Origin: Cyanidiococcus yangmingshanensis
Taxonomy: Eukaryota > Rhodophyta > Bangiophyceae > Cyanidiales > Cyanidiaceae
Assembly: GCA_013995675.1 (NCBI GenBank)
Contig: VWRR01000007.1
Coordinates: 1 to 64,000, forward strand
Direction of reading: 5' to 3'
Length of the DNA stretch: 64,000 nt
Below the pieces are notes generated by a model, which worked only from the letters and a program-made list of their open reading frames with translations, had not been told where the DNA came from and made no database searches. Position numbers and translations under genes: made by a program. This document shows, in pieces, positions 22,474-32,835 of this stretch (within the stretch, counting starts at the first letter, position 1; the number at the start of each line of letters is the position of its first letter).

Positions 22474-23946
22474 ATGGGAGAGTCACTCTCGTGGGTGTGG
22501 ACTTGGCCACTTGGCTCGCCGCTCGCTTCCTGGGGCAACAGAGATCGTGCCTTGTCGCCAAGTCCTGTCATTGGTACTCACCGTCGTTGTTGTTGGGAAA
22601 GGCGCTGCGCCCCATTCGTAACTGGTGCTGCTCGGTTCATTCCGCGGCTAGAGAAAGCGCACCCGCTAGACTCGAGCAGCGCTTTCCTCGCCCCGAGGCC
22701 ACAAGCTAGCTCAGGTAAGGTCGCTCGTCAGCACTCGCAGCAACACTGCAGTGCCGAACAAGTGCAATACTCGAGTCTCAAAGCGGAGATCAACACGCCG
22801 CTGAACGCTTCACCTAGCGTTGCACCGCTCGTTGAACCGAAACGAGCGTTCTGGGTCAAGCCCAGCAATCAAGAGGCCTATTTGAGGGCGGTGGAGCTCG
22901 GTTTCCCCATACTGGTGGAAGAAGATGACCCTGCGTGGAAGGGCTGGATCCAACGAGCGCTAAGCTCACTGCTGCTGCTGCTTCGCACCGACCTGTCTCC
23001 GGGCCAGGTACGGGAACGAGACACGGGCCGCGTCTGCGCAACCTACCATCGACTGCAGACCGCTGAGGATGTGCATCGGCTAGAGAGTGCCTTGCCCGAA
23101 CACACCACCATGGTCGTGCACACTGTAGACTGGAAGCTGATTCCCGTTGAGAATCTCGTCAGTTTGGCGTATCGATACCAGTCGCGCTTGCTGGTCGTTG
23201 TTTCCGACACGGAAACGGCTGCAGCCCAGTTAGCGAGTCTGGAACGCGGCGTGTATGGTGTCGTGCTCACTACAGATTCGGCAAGCTCAGTGGAACGTTT
23301 CGCGACATTATGGGAGCGGCACGTCCAGGAAGCGACTGTGCTACCGCTCGAGGGAGCGACCGTGCAAGCCGTACAGGCAGCTGGCGTAGGGGAGCGGGTC
23401 TGCTTGGATACATGCTCCCTGCTGGCACCGCATGAAGGTCTACTCATTGGCTCCAACTCCTCTGTGCTCGCACTCGTCCTTAGTGAGGCAGCTCAGAACG
23501 ACTATGTTGAAAGTCGCCCTTTTCGGGTGAATGCTGGGGCCGTTCACTCCTATATCCTCCAGCCAGACGGGTCTACACGATACCTGTGCGAGTTGCGAGC
23601 AGGAAACGAACTTCTCGTGGTGGACGCTCGTTCAGGAAAAACGCGCATCGTGACGCTCGGAAGAGCGAAGATCGAAAGGCGCCCGTTGCTGCTGGTGCAG
23701 CTCTCTCCTGATGGCTTCAACGACCAGCATGAACGCGCCACGATCATCCTCCAGAACGCCGAGACGGTACGTCTGGCTACGGCCATGGCTGAATCGTCAC
23801 CAGCGATGAACATCGAGGGTGCATCCGTCACCGCCCTTATTGGTGGCCAGCATCGAGTTGCCATTTTTCGACCTGTCCAGGGAGATGATGAACCTGTTGC
23901 GCGTCATCTTGGCCGCCCCGTGAAGGAGTTCATTCGAGAACTCTGA
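22474..23946 (+). CDS. 3-dehydroquinate synthase II-like protein, probably plastid
   Basis: A 490-residue protein. The ATG at 22474 is the first in the frame. Residues about 130-490 match the archaeal-type DHQ synthase II family. The N-terminal half has the TVDWKLIPVENL motif typical of the family. The C-terminal half has RVCLDTCSLLAPHEGLLIGS, then RPFRVNAGAVHSYI, ELRAGNELLVVD, RAKIERRPLLLV and TIILQNAETVRL. In archaea this family makes 3-dehydroquinate by an alternative route using an amino sugar-derived precursor; homologues in plants and algae are poorly characterised, so the reaction here is not certain. About 120 preceding residues rich in Arg, Ser, Pro and Ala resemble a plastid transit peptide. 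Followed by GatB on the same strand after 638 bp. Confidence 0.85.
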   Translation: MGESLSWVWTWPLGSPLASWGNRDRALSPSPVIGTHRRCCWERRCAPFVTGAARFIPRLEKAHPLDSSSAFLAPRPQASSGKVARQHSQQHCSAEQVQYSSLKAEINTPLNASPSVAPLVEPKRAFWVKPSNQEAYLRAVELGFPILVEEDDPAWKGWIQRALSSLLLLLRTDLSPGQVRERDTGRVCATYHRLQTAEDVHRLESALPEHTTMVVHTVDWKLIPVENLVSLAYRYQSRLLVVVSDTETAAAQLASLERGVYGVVLTTDSASSVERFATLWERHVQEATVLPLEGATVQAVQAAGVGERVCLDTCSLLAPHEGLLIGSNSSVLALVLSEAAQNDYVESRPFRVNAGAVHSYILQPDGSTRYLCELRAGNELLVVDARSGKTRIVTLGRAKIERRPLLLVQLSPDGFNDQHERATIILQNAETVRLATAMAESSPAMNIEGASVTALIGGQHRVAIFRPVQGDDEPVARHLGRPVKEFIREL

Positions 23947-24584
23947 GCAGAAATCGACGGTTGCGAATGCGCCAATACTCGGAAAACCATTCTCGAGATC
24001 CGTCCCAGATCCAGGTTCCGCACGAATAAAAAAATTCTGAACCGACCATGAAAGGAAGATCAAGAACAGAACGGTATGCACGACCGACTGGCAACGCTCC
24101 GCGTCCATGACCGGCCTCGGAAGCGTCGATAGATCGTGATGTCGTTCAGATGCGAATACACGTCGATTACAGGCGACCGCTATGGCACCGTCTGCAAGAC
24201 GCACGCTGCAAATAAAAATGCTGTCCTCGAGAATCGTTGTAGACTCCCTCGCGATCAAGACCGCGCGACGACTCGTCGCTCCAGCGCTTACGCGAATCAC
24301 GAGTTGGAGCGTCGCCAACACTGTCATCAATATCATAATCCTTTTTTATCATCGCCATCACCATCATCCTTGTATAGCGTCTCCAGCACGATCATCTATA
24401 TCATCATTTTCTGAATCGCTGTCTAGCATCGCTCATCTGGGGTGTGCGCCAGTCGAATCGACCGGGCGACCGACAGCGCTCAACAGATCGTCGTACCTGA
24501 GCGCATGCGCTTCCCTGCTTTGGCTCGTAACCTGGCTGGCGCCGCAAGCTCTGCACGAGCGAGCACGGTTTTGCAATACACCAT
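23947..24584. other. Intergenic region with ATC/CAT-rich stretch
   Basis: No gene recognised. A short simple-sequence stretch of CATCA/ATCATC words lies at about 24330-24415. The remainder is unremarkable. Confidence 0.5.
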
Positions 24585-26399
24585 ATGGATCGATCGAGCC
24601 TTTCATGGCGTGCATGTGTTGGCTTCGTGCTGCCTTGGTGGCCACTGCGTCGTTGCTTTTGGCGTGGAGCGATGCTAACAAGCACCACTGCTACGAGCAA
24701 GCACCCACCAGTGAGGCTGTGCTCCAATGGAGCGCTGGTGAATGAAAGGCACTCTTTGAGCAGCGCTTGGTTGCACGCGAGTGCTACTGAGCAGCGAAAC
24801 AAGAATGGGACAGCGAGTCGTCGGCGCAAAGGTGCAGAGGCGATTGATCGCGTTCTCGAGCGGTACGCTGCCACCGTAGGGGTGGAGGTTCACGTGCAGC
24901 TCGCAACGGCCACGAAGGCGTACTGTGGGTGCAGCACTGCCTCAGCTTCAGAGCCCAATATTCATATCTGTCCCGTCTGCACTGGTCAGCCGGGGACACT
25001 ACCGGTGCCGAACCGAAAAATGGTGGAGCTGGCCGTGAAAGCAGGGTTGGCGCTCCGCTGTCGGATTGCGTCGCGGACCAAGTTTGATCGCAAGAACTAC
25101 TTCTACGCCGACACGCCAAAGAACTTCCAGATCAGTCAGTACGATATGCCTATTGCTGAGGAGGGCTACCTAGAGCTCCCGTCAACGGGGAAACGCATCA
25201 GCATTCGGCGTGCGCACATGGAGGAGGACTCGGCGAAGATGTTCCATACGGTAGGGCCCGCGGATCAAGAGGCAAGCGTGGCTGCTGCTGGCACCGCCTC
25301 AAGTGAGGCCTCATACTCGCTTGTGGACCACAACCGTGCCGGCGTGCCATTGCTCGAGATCGTTACGGGCCCCGATATGGAATCCGGGGCCGAGGCAGCA
25401 GCCTTTGGCGAGGAGTTGCAGCGCATCCTTCGGTATGCGGAAATTAGCGACTGCAACATGCAGGATGGTTCATTGCGCGTCGATGTGAATATTTCAATCC
25501 GACCTCGGGTCGCTGACGAGGACGGGACGCATCACGGTCTTGGAACCAAAGTGGAGTTGAAAAATCTGAACTCCTTCAATGCAATCGAGCGAGCGGTTGA
25601 TCACGAGATCCTGCGGCAGGCTGCACTACTTGATCGGGGCGAACTCGTTCGGCAGGAGACCCGTCTTTGGGACGAGCGTGAACAGGCTACCAAGCTCCTG
25701 CGCGTCAAGGAAGAAGCGTCCGACTACCGCTATTTTCCTGAACCGGATATTCCGCTTCTGGTCCTGGAGCCGGCACAGATCGAGGCCTGGAGAGCTGCCT
25801 TACCGGAACTGCCAGCAGAAAAGCGCCGGCGCTATATGGATCAGCTCGGCTTGAGCGCATACGACGCAGGGATACTGACCACAGACCCTGCAACAACTGC
25901 ATTCTTTGAGCAGACCATCAATTACTTGACCGAAGACGTCGCAAAGACGTCCTCCGTCGTCGACCGGGCCAAAGCAGCGGCGAACTGGATTGCAGGTGAT
26001 ATTGCGGCACATGTCAAGCAGAAAGCAAACGCAGACTCGGTGGCTGATACCACACTGAGCCCAAAGCTGCTTGCTGAACTGGTTGTCCTCATCGAGGACG
26101 GGACCATCAGCGGCAAAATCGCTAAGGAGCTCATTCCAGCGCTCATGGAGACAACGTGCTCATCGGTTCGTGCGCTCGTAGAGGCTCAAGGACGGACGCA
26201 AATTCGCGATGAAGCTACGATTATCGAACTGATTCGCCAAGTCATGCATGAAAATCCTCAGAATGTGCAAGCGTATCGACAGGGAAAAACCAAACTTGCC
26301 GGATTTTTTGTCGGTCAAGTGATGAAACGGGGAAATGGAAGATTGGACCCAGTCCTAACCCAGCAGCTCGTGTCCGAGCTCCTCTCCCGTGAGGAATGA
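24585..26399 (+). CDS. gatB: Glutamyl-tRNA(Gln) amidotransferase subunit B, organellar
   Basis: A 604-residue GatB. It works with GatA and GatC to convert Glu-tRNA(Gln) to Gln-tRNA(Gln) in plastids and mitochondria. The catalytic domain starts near residue 95 with VGVEVHVQL and continues with CPVCTGQPGTLPVPN, FDRKNYFYADTPKNFQISQYD, HMEEDSAK, LVDHNRAGVPLLEIV and MQDGSLRVDVNIS. It runs to VKEEASDYRYFPEPD, then the tail domain that binds tRNA (to the C-terminus at LLSREE). The about 95-residue N-terminal extension, with Arg/Ser-rich sequence, fits organelle import. Several ATGs lie in this extension, so the exact start is uncertain. The frame is intact. Confidence 0.96.
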   Translation: MDRSSLSWRACVGFVLPWWPLRRCFWRGAMLTSTTATSKHPPVRLCSNGALVNERHSLSSAWLHASATEQRNKNGTASRRRKGAEAIDRVLERYAATVGVEVHVQLATATKAYCGCSTASASEPNIHICPVCTGQPGTLPVPNRKMVELAVKAGLALRCRIASRTKFDRKNYFYADTPKNFQISQYDMPIAEEGYLELPSTGKRISIRRAHMEEDSAKMFHTVGPADQEASVAAAGTASSEASYSLVDHNRAGVPLLEIVTGPDMESGAEAAAFGEELQRILRYAEISDCNMQDGSLRVDVNISIRPRVADEDGTHHGLGTKVELKNLNSFNAIERAVDHEILRQAALLDRGELVRQETRLWDEREQATKLLRVKEEASDYRYFPEPDIPLLVLEPAQIEAWRAALPELPAEKRRRYMDQLGLSAYDAGILTTDPATTAFFEQTINYLTEDVAKTSSVVDRAKAAANWIAGDIAAHVKQKANADSVADTTLSPKLLAELVVLIEDGTISGKIAKELIPALMETTCSSVRALVEAQGRTQIRDEATIIELIRQVMHENPQNVQAYRQGKTKLAGFFVGQVMKRGNGRLDPVLTQQLVSELLSREE

Positions 26400-27573
26400 T
26401 CCAGCGCCATAAAACGATCTTGTCTTGCTATTGGTCACCTCCAGCAGTGAAGGAACGGGGCATTGCTGAATTGGGCTTCATTCAAGCCGATCCGAAAAGT
26501 GTACACGCAGGTTTTCCTCCGTACCCCGCCAGATCCAGTCCAGTGCTCAACTTTGATTTTATTGATCTCGGGTGCAAATGCTCGATACGGAACACCTGTT
26601 GCTGCCGGCACTGCAACCGAGACACTAACGCATACCATGCGACGATCAAGCTCATGTTTCGAGGAGCCAAGCGGAGCCAACTTTCGCGACCCCGACTCGG
26701 CATCAAATGTTTATCGGTGCACAACAATCCACCAACGCTATGGTGCAGGACAGAACAAACCGAGTGAATGCGTAGAGCCATGGCTCCATGGGTGCAGCAG
26801 GGACGGTCTCCGCACACGCTCTCGGCATGAGCAAAGGAACGAGCACGCGTCTCGGGCTGGTTGGCTCACGCCAAGGGATAGCGAGCCGCCGAGCCTTGAC
26901 AATTCACGCGCGCAATTCGCCAGTTTAGAGCCATGAACGCGCACTCGCCTCCGGACGAGATGATGTCCAGGCAGGCGTTGCTGCTCCCAGTCATGCGTCT
27001 CGCCCTCTCATGCTCGTCGCACGAATACTGCATTGCGTGCGCGCACACGTCTAGATTAGGGTCTATCGCGATTCAGATCTCTCGACAATCCGAACCTGAT
27101 CTGCTGATCGCATCTGAATCGGAACCTATGAACAGGATCGCGTAACAGGAACCAAGTCTCCAGCTTCTCCATGAGCGCTCGCCTAGGATCCATGACGCAT
27201 CCACGCCAGGGCCCTTCCTGGCTGGCCAGGCGCTCCAGGCCAACGCAGCCGAGATCAGCGCTGAGCGCTGAGCCCATCGCGATCGATTTTGGCGGGGACC
27301 CGCGCGATCGCACACCCAGCACGCACGTGCGTGCCGGCGCGGACACGCATGCGCCTGCACGCAGCCGCGGTGGCGGATGGAGACCGCGTCCCCAGCATGC
27401 GTGTCCCGCGCCTGACAGGATTTTTTGAATCGTTTCTGGATACGGGACGCGAGGGCTTGGCGTTGACCCGAACTGAACTCACACTGGTCTGGCACGTGAT
27501 TACGTACCTACTGACCAGCGTGCCTTTCATCTCATAGCAGCGTGCGAAAATACTTCGAGAGAACTTGAGAGTC
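26400..27573. other. Intergenic region, 1.2 kb
   Basis: No recognisable gene. Frames at 26463-26936 and on the minus strand at 27073-27575 have unnatural composition (Arg, Cys and His rich) and are probably chance. A GC-rich stretch with GCACGCACGTGCGTGC-like alternations is at about 27310-27370. Confidence 0.5.
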
Positions 27574-28245
27574 ATGTTCGTTAGTGTGACTTGGACAAGG
27601 TATGGGAGTGTTGGTGCCCCCCGAGCCAGTGCGATGGTTTGTCGGCGTCCTCATCGAGCGGCGCTCGTTTCCTTGAGGGCGGCTGCGGCGGCGACACCAG
27701 GACCGGACGCCAAGTCGTCAACGCCAAAAAAGCCAGCTGGCGACAAGAAAATACCTCAAGCTGCTCCTTCACTCTCTCCCGAGGAGCGGACTGCTCGCGT
27801 GCAGCAGCTCAAGATGCGCGTGTTGCTTGTGCACAGGCAACTTCAGGTGGCGGAGAGCTCTTCGAAGGACGATCCGCTGGCACTCTGGCGCTCAGTGGCT
27901 CACGACATGGCCACTCCTGCTGTGAGCAATGAGTCGGGTTCACAGGCGACGGGGAAGAATGGCGACGGCAAGTCTAGTGCAGCACTTCGCGAAGAGCTCG
28001 AAGCGCTCAAGGCGGAGCTGGCTACACTCGACGGCGGTGCCTACACAGATGTACTGCGCAGCACAGATGGTGTCAAGACGGCTGAGCAGCGCATCAAAGA
28101 GCACGAACACAAAATCCAGGAGGCTCCGAAACTCTCCTACCCCGAAAGTCGTCTTCCAGGATGGAGCGCAGCAGCCGAAACAGAAACAAAAGCCACAACG
28201 TATGAACTTGTGGAAGGTTGCCATGTCCTGGATCTATCGCAATGA
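27574..28245 (+). CDS. Unrecognised protein with putative organelle-targeting N-terminus
   Basis: A 223-residue frame, ATG at 27574. I do not recognise a family. The N-terminal 45 residues are Arg/Ala/Ser-rich without acids, like a targeting peptide. A Lys/Pro/Ala linker follows, then an amphipathic helical segment (RTARVQQLKMRVLLVHRQLQ). A second charged helical stretch (AALREELEALKAELATLD, then AEQRIKEHEHKIQE) probably forms a coiled coil. The composition looks properly coding. The C-terminus is uncertain: a neighbouring frame gives an acidic helix-like ending (MSWIYRNEPVIEELEREIE, stop at 28288), so a frame break near 28190-28220 may hide the true end. No functional inference is made. Confidence 0.55.
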   Translation: MFVSVTWTRYGSVGAPRASAMVCRRPHRAALVSLRAAAAATPGPDAKSSTPKKPAGDKKIPQAAPSLSPEERTARVQQLKMRVLLVHRQLQVAESSSKDDPLALWRSVAHDMATPAVSNESGSQATGKNGDGKSSAALREELEALKAELATLDGGAYTDVLRSTDGVKTAEQRIKEHEHKIQEAPKLSYPESRLPGWSAAAETETKATTYELVEGCHVLDLSQ

Positions 28246-28939
28246 ACCAGTCATCGAAGAGCTCGAGCGAGAGATCGAGTCTATCTAGATCGTGTCAACG
28301 ACGCTACGCTAGATACTGCGCCAGTCTGGTAAGCGGGGCATACTTGGACAGGGAGCTTTTGAAAATGCCGGCGGCATCGGCAGACGGAATGGCTCAGGAT
28401 CGTTCTCAGGTCGCGGCCGCAAGGGGAACGGACTGCTCCAGGCCTGCATAGTCTATATTTAAAAGGGAAAATAGTATTCATAGGGAACTGAGGTCGAAAT
28501 TTTCCTCGCTAACTTTGGTCGCCGATTGTTGCGTCGTGTTCGAAGCGACCGTGACAACGCAGTCCCTCGGTTTGTCCGGACTAGAGCGACTGCGCTGCTG
28601 TCGCGGAGACCGTTCGTATACAAGCTCCAGCCTCGGTTCGACAACACGCACCCTAAGCGAAGACAGTTGACCAGCGCCCCTACCAGGTGACTTTCGCCTC
28701 TGGAACGCTTTCCCACCACGTGTCGTGGCGGTCTACTACCCCAAATCGAGTGGCTTCGAATCGTGTGATGCCCTTCTGGGAAAAGCACGCGCCTGAGGGC
28801 GTTCGTTCTAGCACGGCCCTCGGGAGGATGGATGGAGCATTGCGGTGAAGCCCGCGCAAGGACGTCTGTCCATCTCCAGGCTGGATACGAGCACCAGACA
28901 CTCCCGTGTGATAAGCAACCCGAATCCGTGGCCAAGTGC
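28246..28939. other. Intergenic region between convergent genes
   Basis: Separates the unrecognised plus-strand gene from the end of the RRP6-like gene. A 186-codon minus frame (28459-29019) overlaps the RRP6 C-terminal region and has no recognisable content. A short AT-rich stretch with TATATTTAAAAGGG lies near 28451-28466. Confidence 0.45.
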
Positions 28940-30440
28940 TCAAACGCAACAAAGCATCCGCTCAGTGGTGCTGAGATTCGGGTTGCAAAAAGCGAAACAG
29001 ACCCGGTATCGCATATCACGATGCGGTTTCATTCCAGTTGTGTCGACGGTTTTGGTAGGGTCTGCTCGACGCTTCAAGGGTCGAACTCGTCTCTGTATCG
29101 GGCAGGCTCGGCTGGTGTATGGCAACAAAGGGCGTGAGCGTCCTCTCCATGGATGCGTCCTCTGATGAAGTAGCTCGATCAATCGGTGTGCGTCTTTTGG
29201 AGACGACGAAAGCAAGCATCCATCGCGAACAATACGAAAGCGGCGCAGCAGCCTTTCTAGATGAAGCATTGAGCGCGGTGGCTGCTGAACCAACGCATAT
29301 AGAAAGCGATTTGGGACGACGTATGCTGGACTTTCGTCCTCTCGCCGAGCCACTTGATCGCGCCAAATGATCAGCTCCTGGAGAAGCTGCATGGCTGAGC
29401 CACTTCAGCGGCCATTTGTACTGACGGGCCATTTTCAAATGCGCATCCGCCGGCAAGGAGCGAATGGTATACCGACGTAGCGCGATTCGCGAAGACTCAG
29501 CCCACACTTGCTGTGATCGACTTGTCGACAACGGATTCTGTATATCCTGAAGCGCGAGCTCCTCAAGTAAGCATCTATAAAGATACAATAGATAGTGCGT
29601 ATCCCATCGAGCATAATGGAGCATGCATGGAGATAGTGGCCGAACACGCCAATCGGCAACTTGGAACATGCGCTTATCACGCGTCAAGGAGCCTGTCCCA
29701 TGACCACCAGGCAGGAGATGCTCCTCCGGTCGCGCTTCGCCTATACAATGCTTCTTGATCAAATGCGCCAGGGAGAAGCCTTCCGCTCCAAGAATCTGGG
29801 CTGCTCGAGCGGTGTCAAACAGGTTCACGACTCGGGCTGCCGGACTAAAATCGCGTTGCAACCAGAGAATATCCGAGTCCGCTCCATGCATCACTTTGAC
29901 GAGGCGCGGATCCCGAAGCATGCGGATAAACGGACCCTTGGGATCGGAGAGCGCCGAACGCAATGAGATCGCATCAATGACAACATCGATCTCGGAGGTA
30001 CTGATCTGCACCAGACAAACAAACCCCTGATAACTGCGGAAGGAGTGTGCCTCGAGGTCGAGCGCCACTGCGTCCTTCACCACACAATGCTGAGTCGCAG
30101 ACGCGGCGTTGCCAGCAGCTCCACCTGAGCGAGCCAGCGGACCGGTACTGTCGCCATCCAACTTGGTGAGAACAGACTCCAGAAAGCGTTCAAGCTCATC
30201 AGAGGTGCAGATGTAGCGGAAAGGTGTACACTTCAACGGTGGAGGTGGTGCATGCACCTCTGCACCCGGCCGCTGCTCGCGAACCGCTGGCAAAGTCGCC
30301 TCTACACGCGGCACAGCAGCTCGGACCAAGTCCTCAGCTTCCAAGTCAGGCTCGATAACTCGGACTGTATTATCCACATTCCATGATGTTTGCGGCTTCA
30401 CATACGCGTTATTCTGCCACTGGCTCGGAACGGTAATCAT
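28940..30440 (-). CDS. RRP6: RRP6/EXOSC10-type exosome 3'-5' exonuclease, one frame break
   Basis: Distributive 3'-5' RNA exonuclease of the nuclear exosome, DEDDy class. Exonuclease motifs in order: DLEAHSFRSYQGFVCLVQIST (metal-binding Asp and Glu, about residue 126), HGADSDILWLQRDF, MFQVADWRVRPLSPCMLHYA, and RWDTHYLLYLY with the final Asp and Tyr. Just before the HRDC domain the frame changes: the conserved continuation (ELIIWRDQVARREDES, then YVVPNRFLYAL) is in the next frame. One extra base near 29400-29407 would explain this. That second frame stops at 28940; the unshifted frame runs on without family resemblance to 29016. The ATG at 30440 is the first in frame; the usual N-terminal PMC2NT domain is not visible, so the true start may lie upstream past another break. 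Confidence 0.85.
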
Positions 30441-31974
30441 TGGCGTTCGCTGGGCGAGTCCCAAGCGCCCCGTTCCCCGACCCGAGTAAACCGAATCCTC
30501 GCAGCGTGTTTGCTACCGCCAGCGTCCACACCGCACGAATAAACTGCCTGGTCAGGACCTTAACGTCAAATCGATGCCAGCACTACAGTTCAGATCAGCA
30601 GAAATAGTACTCGATCAGCACTCGTGCACCTGACTTGTCGCAGAGCCCGTCAGTCCATGACCGTCGCCTAGATTGAGCGGCGCCGGCGCTGGCCCGAGAC
30701 CGAAGGAACACCACTGAGGGCTGCAATAGACGGATGATTCTGCGGTATCCGTACCGAGGAAGCAGAGGTCATCTTGTTTCACTGGGTTCAGTCAAATGCC
30801 CCTACGTGTCGACCCGCAGGAAATCCAATGATGCTTCCATCGTCTTCGAGTATGTCAGCATCGGATATGACGTGCGATGTAGATGTGGACTCGCCCCAGG
30901 TGTGCATTCGGAAAGCGCCCGGACTCTTGGCTCGTTGTATCCTTACGGTCCAACTGCATTGCACAAGTTTTAAAACGCTTTCAGCAGGGTCACAGGGGCA
31001 GGCTCCGGCAACAGAGGGAACGATTCTCGAGTAAGCGCTCTTGGGAGAAGCCCACTTTTCATGGCTGCATCGATGCCGCTCGATGAATGGGGTCTCGAAC
31101 AATTCACTTTACGCGACGCTCGTGTTCATGAAGGGTTCGGTTCATTCAAGCTGTGCACTCAAATCACAAAGATGAATATATGAACCGCTGGGTGTCTCTC
31201 AGTGGTGCTTCTGGGCGCTTGTAGCCAAGGTCTGACCTTGTATTCTACGCATGCTGCGGTATTTGTGCTCTTTTCGAGACTTGGAGTCCAAGGCGCGCTG
31301 CTGAGGTAGTCTCGTCGGCGTATCACTTCATGCATACAAGATGATGCATGATGCGGACGCTTCCTAGAGATGCATCTGCTCACGCGAACTTTCCCTGAGC
31401 GAAGAAACAGCATATGTGATCTGTGCTGAGTGCTCTCCACTGAAAGAGATCTCGGCCATACGTCTCATACGTTAATGCCTGATCTAGTTCTTCAGATACA
31501 AAGACCAGAATCCATCCCATGAATCGTTACAACTTCTCCACTTCCTTTTTTTCGGGAATGGCAACCCTGCGTCAAGGCAAAAACTCTATTTTATTGCAGT
31601 CGAGCGGGTCCATCTCAGTGTCTCATCAGACCAAGACTCTACTCCTCTGGCAACGAACCTCAATTGCATCGTTACGATTGATTCCTTGAATGAAGTCTGC
31701 TCTATAGCAAGTCGGAGTTCTCTCGCTGCCCATGAGCTGAGTATTCAGACCCCCTTTATGTGTCGGAGATCGAGTCCAGGACCAGCTCTTTACCGCCCAC
31801 CATTATCTCTTAGAGTCTGGAGAAGGATAACCAACGCCCAACCCATATCTTTCAAGCGCCTTGGGCTGCATCGAACTGTATCGGTGACACCGAACCCAAC
31901 CCGCCTCCGAGGGGCGAAACCGCCGCCAGGACGTTGTACTAGAAAGAGCCCGAGACTTTTTTTGGTTGTTGCGC
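30441..31974. other. Intergenic region between divergent genes
   Basis: Between RRP6 (minus) and the thioesterase gene (plus). About 100 bases just upstream of the RRP6 ATG remain open in other minus frames, so part of the RRP6 N-terminus could lie here. Otherwise nothing is recognised. A repeated ATGATGCATGATGC word occurs near 31340. Confidence 0.45.
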
Positions 31975-32835
31975 ATGCAACCGCTGAGCAGCGCTCTTCT
32001 CCCAGGAACTGCTCTGAGCGCAACCACGCTATTCTGTTCGAGTGCTTTGGTCTTCCGATTCAACACACTTGGACGGAGATCGAAGCAGACACTTGGAAGC
32101 AAAAGGCGAGGTGTTCACTGGTCCTGTGGTGGTTCGATGCCGCGTGGCGACGCTCACGGCGGTGCGGGAAAAACGTTTGAGCCACTTCGAGGAAAGCACC
32201 GATCCACACTTATATGGCTTCATGGTTTAGGCGATACCGCTGATGGTTGGAGCTCTGCGGTACCGGAGCTTCGCCTCTCGTCAACTCGAGTGATCCTGCC
32301 CACAGCGGACACGATTCCGGTGACGCTGAACTTTGGCGCCCGCATGCCAGCCTGGGCCGACATCTACTCCCTCAGCGAGCACGCTCGCGAAGATCGTGAG
32401 GGAATCCTCCGATCAGTGTCTCGAATTCTGAATATCGTGGAAGGAGAGTGCAGCCGCGAAGGTATTCCTGCCGAGCGGATCATCCTGGGAGGCTTCTCAC
32501 AAGGAGGCGCAATCGCGTTGCAGGCCTATCTGCGGAGTGAACGTCCTCTGGGCGGTTTCGCAGGTCTCAGCACTTGGCTCGCTCTACGAAGCGAGGTTTT
32601 TGCCACGGTACCCAAAAGTCGTCGCCAAGGGCGCATTGCATTATGGCACGGTGATCGGGACGATGTGGTTAGCTACCACTGGGGCGTTCAGTCGGCAGAG
32701 CTCTTACGCCAGAACCTGGCGCCAGGTTTTGAAGTCTCATTCCGAACTGTACAGGGTCTCAGTCATGCCGTCGATAGAGAAGAATTTGCGGAGCTGCGCA
32801 AAACCTTACAAGAGTGGACCCGTGAAGATCAATAA
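31975..32835 (+). CDS. Acyl-protein thioesterase / carboxylesterase (LYPLA family)
   Basis: A 286-residue alpha/beta hydrolase of the acyl-protein thioesterase family, which removes palmitate from cysteines or hydrolyses lysophospholipids. The oxyanion region is LIWLHGLGDTADGW. The nucleophile is Ser175 in GFSQGG, the acid is Asp229 in HGDRDDVV and the base is His264 in LSHAVD. The catalytic domain needs only about 225 residues; the first 60 or so are Leu/Ser/Thr/Arg-rich and may be an organelle-targeting or leader sequence. An internal ATG at 32137 would give a protein without it. The frame is intact. Confidence 0.92.
   Translation: MQPLSSALLPGTALSATTLFCSSALVFRFNTLGRRSKQTLGSKRRGVHWSCGGSMPRGDAHGGAGKTFEPLRGKHRSTLIWLHGLGDTADGWSSAVPELRLSSTRVILPTADTIPVTLNFGARMPAWADIYSLSEHAREDREGILRSVSRILNIVEGECSREGIPAERIILGGFSQGGAIALQAYLRSERPLGGFAGLSTWLALRSEVFATVPKSRRQGRIALWHGDRDDVVSYHWGVQSAELLRQNLAPGFEVSFRTVQGLSHAVDREEFAELRKTLQEWTREDQ

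Noticed and set aside
29119-29370. Plus-strand 83-codon frame with natural-looking composition
   Set aside because: It is antisense to the HRDC region of RRP6, which is clearly conserved on minus.
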